A DNA stretch of 8,891 bases from Oscillospiraceae bacterium (lineage in GTDB: Bacteria; Bacillota_A; Clostridia; Oscillospirales; WRJC01), in the NCBI GenBank assembly GCA_009785015.1, contig WQXD01000146.1, forward strand, positions 1-8,891, read 5' to 3'. Each line of letters begins with the position of its first letter. Positions within the stretch are counted from its first letter, which is position 1. Below the pieces are notes generated by a model. It saw nothing but the letters and a program-made list of their open reading frames with translations, was not told where the DNA came from and made no database searches. The position numbers and the translations under genes are program-made. Positions 6,755-8,891 of the stretch are shown piece by piece.

Positions 6755-6780
6755 TTTAAAGGAGGGGGTATCTGTCACTT

Positions 6781-7167
6781 ATGGAAGATTTGCAGGATGC
6801 GTCAAATGCGGAACTTGAAATAATGCGGATTATATGGCAATCAGGCGGCGAGATCACCGTCAAGGTGCTTTTGAGTAAACTGTGCGCCGCGGGTAAATCA
6901 TGGAAATCGAGCACGGTGGTGACCTTTTTGTCGAGATTGGTCGAAAAGGGCATGCTCACCGCTGTAAAGGACGGGCGCAACAACCGTTACGCGGCCGCCA
7001 TATCGGAAAAAGAACTGCGCGAAAGGCAGACACATTCTTTTTTGAAAAAAATCTACGACGGAAACGCGAAGGAACTTGTGGCGGCGCTTTTAAAACACGA
7101 AAAACTCACAAAGGACGATATCGAGGAATTGAGCGTATTTTGGCGGGAAGGGGAAATGGGAGAATGA
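6781..7167 (+). CDS. BlaI/MecI-family transcriptional repressor
   Basis: The protein has 128 residues, the normal family size. The N-terminal winged helix starts NAELEIMRIIW (9-19) and contains SWKSSTVVTFLSRLVEKGML (40-59), the recognition helix and turn into the wing, followed by GRNNRYAA. The C-terminal half (about 77-125) is the dimerisation region. By alignment from memory with S. aureus BlaI, the cleavage site Asn101-Phe102 falls at Ala102-Leu103 here, so the scissile bond would differ. The start ATG follows GGAGGGGG with a long gap of 12 bases; no better in-frame start is visible. It is the first gene of an operon whose second gene is an M56 protease, and it has two family-type operators upstream. 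The repressor is expected to bind these and be inactivated when the partner protease is triggered. No beta-lactamase gene is in view. Confidence 0.95.
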   Translation: MEDLQDASNAELEIMRIIWQSGGEITVKVLLSKLCAAGKSWKSSTVVTFLSRLVEKGMLTAVKDGRNNRYAAAISEKELRERQTHSFLKKIYDGNAKELVAALLKHEKLTKDDIEELSVFWREGEMGE

Positions 7168-8891
7168 ACGATATATTCATATCTGTTTTATTGACCTCGG
7201 CGGCGGCATCGCTTGTGGGAGTGCTGCTGTTGGTTTTCAAGCCTTTGTACAGAGGCAAACTCACCAAGGCGTGGCAGTATTACATTTGGCTGATTGTTTT
7301 GGCGAGGCTGCTTGTTCCATACTCGCCCGCGATAAAAATGCCAATGCCCGAAGCAAAACCGCCGCAAAAATTTGACGCGTCCGTGACCGCAGATGCAGAC
7401 ACGGCATATGCAAACGCGCCCGAAGCGGCGGAAATGGAAAATGAAAAAAATGAAAATATAACGCAAACGACAGGCGCCGATTTGCCCGTGACGCCGTATA
7501 TGTATTCAGACGAAGCACCCAAAGCGGCAAAACCGCCGAAGCAGGATTACAGTCCGGGCAAATTCGACTTAGTCACCTTGGATTTTGCCGGCAAATATTT
7601 GTGGGTGATATGGATCTTTGCGGCGGCGGCGCTTTTCGCGTTAAAAACCGCGTCATATTTGAGATATGTCAGCCGCGTAAAAAAGTCGGCGCCAAGGATC
7701 GCGGATGAGCATATTTTATCGGCTTACGCGGAAATCTGTGGCCTTTTGAAAATCAAACGCGCGCCGGAAATTTACGCGGGCGACGTGTCTTCGCCCATGC
7801 TCATCGGCGTTATATGGCCCGTGATCATTCTGCCGCGCGATTACCGGCGGACGGATGAATCGGCAAAACTCATTTTAAAACACGAGCTCACTCACTTTTT
7901 GCGCAAGGATACCGCCTTGAAATGGCTCACGCAAATGACCGTATGCATACACTTCTTCAATCCCCTTGTGTATGTATTCGCAAAGGAAATATCGAAAAAT
8001 TGCGAACTCTCCTGCGACGACGCGGTGCTTGACACGATGGAAGCCCTCAAAACCCGTTCATACGGCGACGCCCTTATCGCAGTTGCCGGAATTGCATCGG
8101 ATAAAAAGGGCGCTTCCGCCGCCGCGATGATGAGCAGCGAGGGAAAGTTTTTGAAAAAAAGATTGGAGGCAATCATGTCAAAAAAGAAAAATATCAAAAA
8201 ACACAGCGTTATATCCCTGTTTACGGCCGCTGTCGTTTTGGCTTTGGCCGTGTTTTCGGGCTGCGCGCTTTCGGGAGTAAAGCCAAATTATGAGCCGCAG
8301 AACGGCGCCGCGGCAAATGCCCCCTTTGAGCAGCAGAGAGAAACCTTTGAAACCGCCCCCATTCGCGTCAACAGCGGACTCGGGAAAATAGTCGGCATAT
8401 ATTCCGACGCCAGCAGTTACGGAGCCATTGACGAGGACGGAAAAGTGTATGTATGGGGCAGCGCCCCTGCGCCCCGGGATTTGCCTCCCATCCAAAAAAT
8501 CGCTTTTTGCGATTACGGCGTGATCGCGCTGGGCGAGGACGGGAAATTATACGGCTGGCGCACGGAATTATCTCGGCTTACAGACGGCGATGACACTGGG
8601 GCGATGGGTTTTTTGAGCGATACATACAAAGATATGACATTTACGGACATTGCCGCAGGGGGATATAATACGACCGCGGTTTCGTCCGATGGCAAGGTGT
8701 ACGCGTGGGATGGGAAAAAGCAGGGAGACCAGAAAGGCGTTCCCGCCGGCCTGCCGCCGATAGTGTCGATTTACCGCAGCATATACGCGACCACCGCGCT
8801 GGACGCCGATGGAAATGTATACAGATGGGGAAACATAAACGCAAACAGCAGGCAGGAGTTCGACGGTGTTACGGCCCGTATGGTCGCCCCC
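7164..8891 (+). CDS. M56 (BlaR1-type) membrane metalloprotease with RCC1-like sensor, 3'-partial
   Basis: The frame starts at ATG 7164, overlapping the blaI stop as ATGA, and stays open for 576 codons to the right edge. Membrane segments are at about residues 4-25, 38-54, 144-166 and 348-367. A low-complexity Ala/Pro/Glu/Lys-rich loop (about 55-143) lies between segments 2 and 3. The cytosolic protease domain has APEIYAGDVSSPMLIGVIWPVIILP, the zinc motif HELTH (240-244) with FLRKD, and ELSCDD (281-286), whose Glu281 is a likely third ligand. After segment 4 comes a linker, then RCC1-like repeats centred on DEDGKVYVWG (423-432), GEDGKLYGWR (457-466), SSDGKVYAWD (507-516) and DADGNVYRWG (547-556), the second to fourth each preceded by a typical short beta segment with an 'A-L/V' ending. 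A seven-bladed propeller would need more repeats beyond the edge. By family analogy an external ligand signals through the protease to cleave the repressor; the ligand is unknown. Confidence 0.9.
   Translation, partial: MNDIFISVLLTSAAASLVGVLLLVFKPLYRGKLTKAWQYYIWLIVLARLLVPYSPAIKMPMPEAKPPQKFDASVTADADTAYANAPEAAEMENEKNENITQTTGADLPVTPYMYSDEAPKAAKPPKQDYSPGKFDLVTLDFAGKYLWVIWIFAAAALFALKTASYLRYVSRVKKSAPRIADEHILSAYAEICGLLKIKRAPEIYAGDVSSPMLIGVIWPVIILPRDYRRTDESAKLILKHELTHFLRKDTALKWLTQMTVCIHFFNPLVYVFAKEISKNCELSCDDAVLDTMEALKTRSYGDALIAVAGIASDKKGASAAAMMSSEGKFLKKRLEAIMSKKKNIKKHSVISLFTAAVVLALAVFSGCALSGVKPNYEPQNGAAANAPFEQQRETFETAPIRVNSGLGKIVGIYSDASSYGAIDEDGKVYVWGSAPAPRDLPPIQKIAFCDYGVIALGEDGKLYGWRTELSRLTDGDDTGAMGFLSDTYKDMTFTDIAAGGYNTTAVSSDGKVYAWDGKKQGDQKGVPAGLPPIVSIYRSIYATTALDADGNVYRWGNINANSRQEFDGVTARMVAP
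8165..8177 (+). promoter_or_regulatory. Internal Shine-Dalgarno and ATG within the M56-RCC1 gene
   Basis: GGAGG (8165-8169) lies five bases before an in-frame ATG (8175-8177, Met338). The 30 residues from there start MSKKKNIKKH, continue hydrophobic and end in AVFSGC, which looks like a lipoprotein signal peptide with Cys367 of the full protein as the lipid site. A second, shorter product, an RCC1 lipoprotein, could therefore be made. The coded L-E-A-I-M stretch is also common in M56 proteins, so the SD match may be chance. Confidence 0.4.

Noticed and set aside
7188..7530. Minus-strand frames of 80-92 codons opposite the M56 gene
   Set aside because: They lie opposite the low-complexity loop of a clearly coding frame and have no family resemblance.
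1..8891. CRISPR array, tRNA/rRNA, insertion sequence or riboswitch
   Set aside because: No regularly spaced repeats, no cloverleaf or rRNA-like stretch, no transposase frame and no leader long enough for a riboswitch were seen on either strand by eye.

Overview
The window looks like a chromosomal segment of an anaerobic, fermentative bacterium, most likely a Clostridia-type Firmicute. The grounds are the strong GGAGG ribosome sites, near-consensus sigma-A promoters, the BlaI/M56 regulator pair, a pyruvate,phosphate dikinase of clostridial length and motif layout, and the ATPase_2/DUF234-type ATPase. The taxonomic call is an inference; no rRNA or other phylogenetic marker is present.

Layout. 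Four genes lie on the minus strand and are read right to left: cinA (6577-5321), ppdK (5201-2565), an ATPase fused to a PD-(D/E)XK-like domain (2383-929), and a lipoprotein with a glycosidase-like barrel that runs off the left edge (828-1). Three of these four gaps carry a clear promoter and the ppdK gap carries an extended -10, so these look like separate transcription units rather than one operon. A strong intrinsic terminator follows ppdK. On the plus strand, divergent from cinA, a two-gene operon begins with a BlaI-family repressor (6781-7167). It overlaps by 4 bases (ATGA) with an M56/BlaR1-type membrane metalloprotease (7164 onward) that is still open at the right edge.

Most notable points. 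(1) The M56 protease carries, in place of the usual penicillin-binding sensor, at least four RCC1-like beta-propeller repeats after its last membrane segment. With the BlaI repressor and CTACA-N3-TGTAG operators this makes a complete candidate sense-cleave-derepress circuit with an unusual sensor. (2) An ideal Shine-Dalgarno plus ATG lies inside this gene, just ahead of the last membrane segment. That segment reads like a lipoprotein signal peptide, so a free RCC1 lipoprotein could also be made. (3) The ATPase gene has a perfect-consensus promoter (TTGACA-17-TATAAT) with a 22-bp near-perfect palindrome across the start site and a related site on the -35. (4) ppdK has a TTGTGA-N6-TCACAA palindrome centred about 40 bp upstream of its predicted start, matching Rex-type and CRP-type half-sites. 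(5) cinA has a LexA/DinR-like palindrome in its leader.

No tRNA, rRNA, CRISPR array or insertion sequence was seen. No gene-free stretch exceeds 300 bases; the longest is the 203-base cinA-blaI divergent region.
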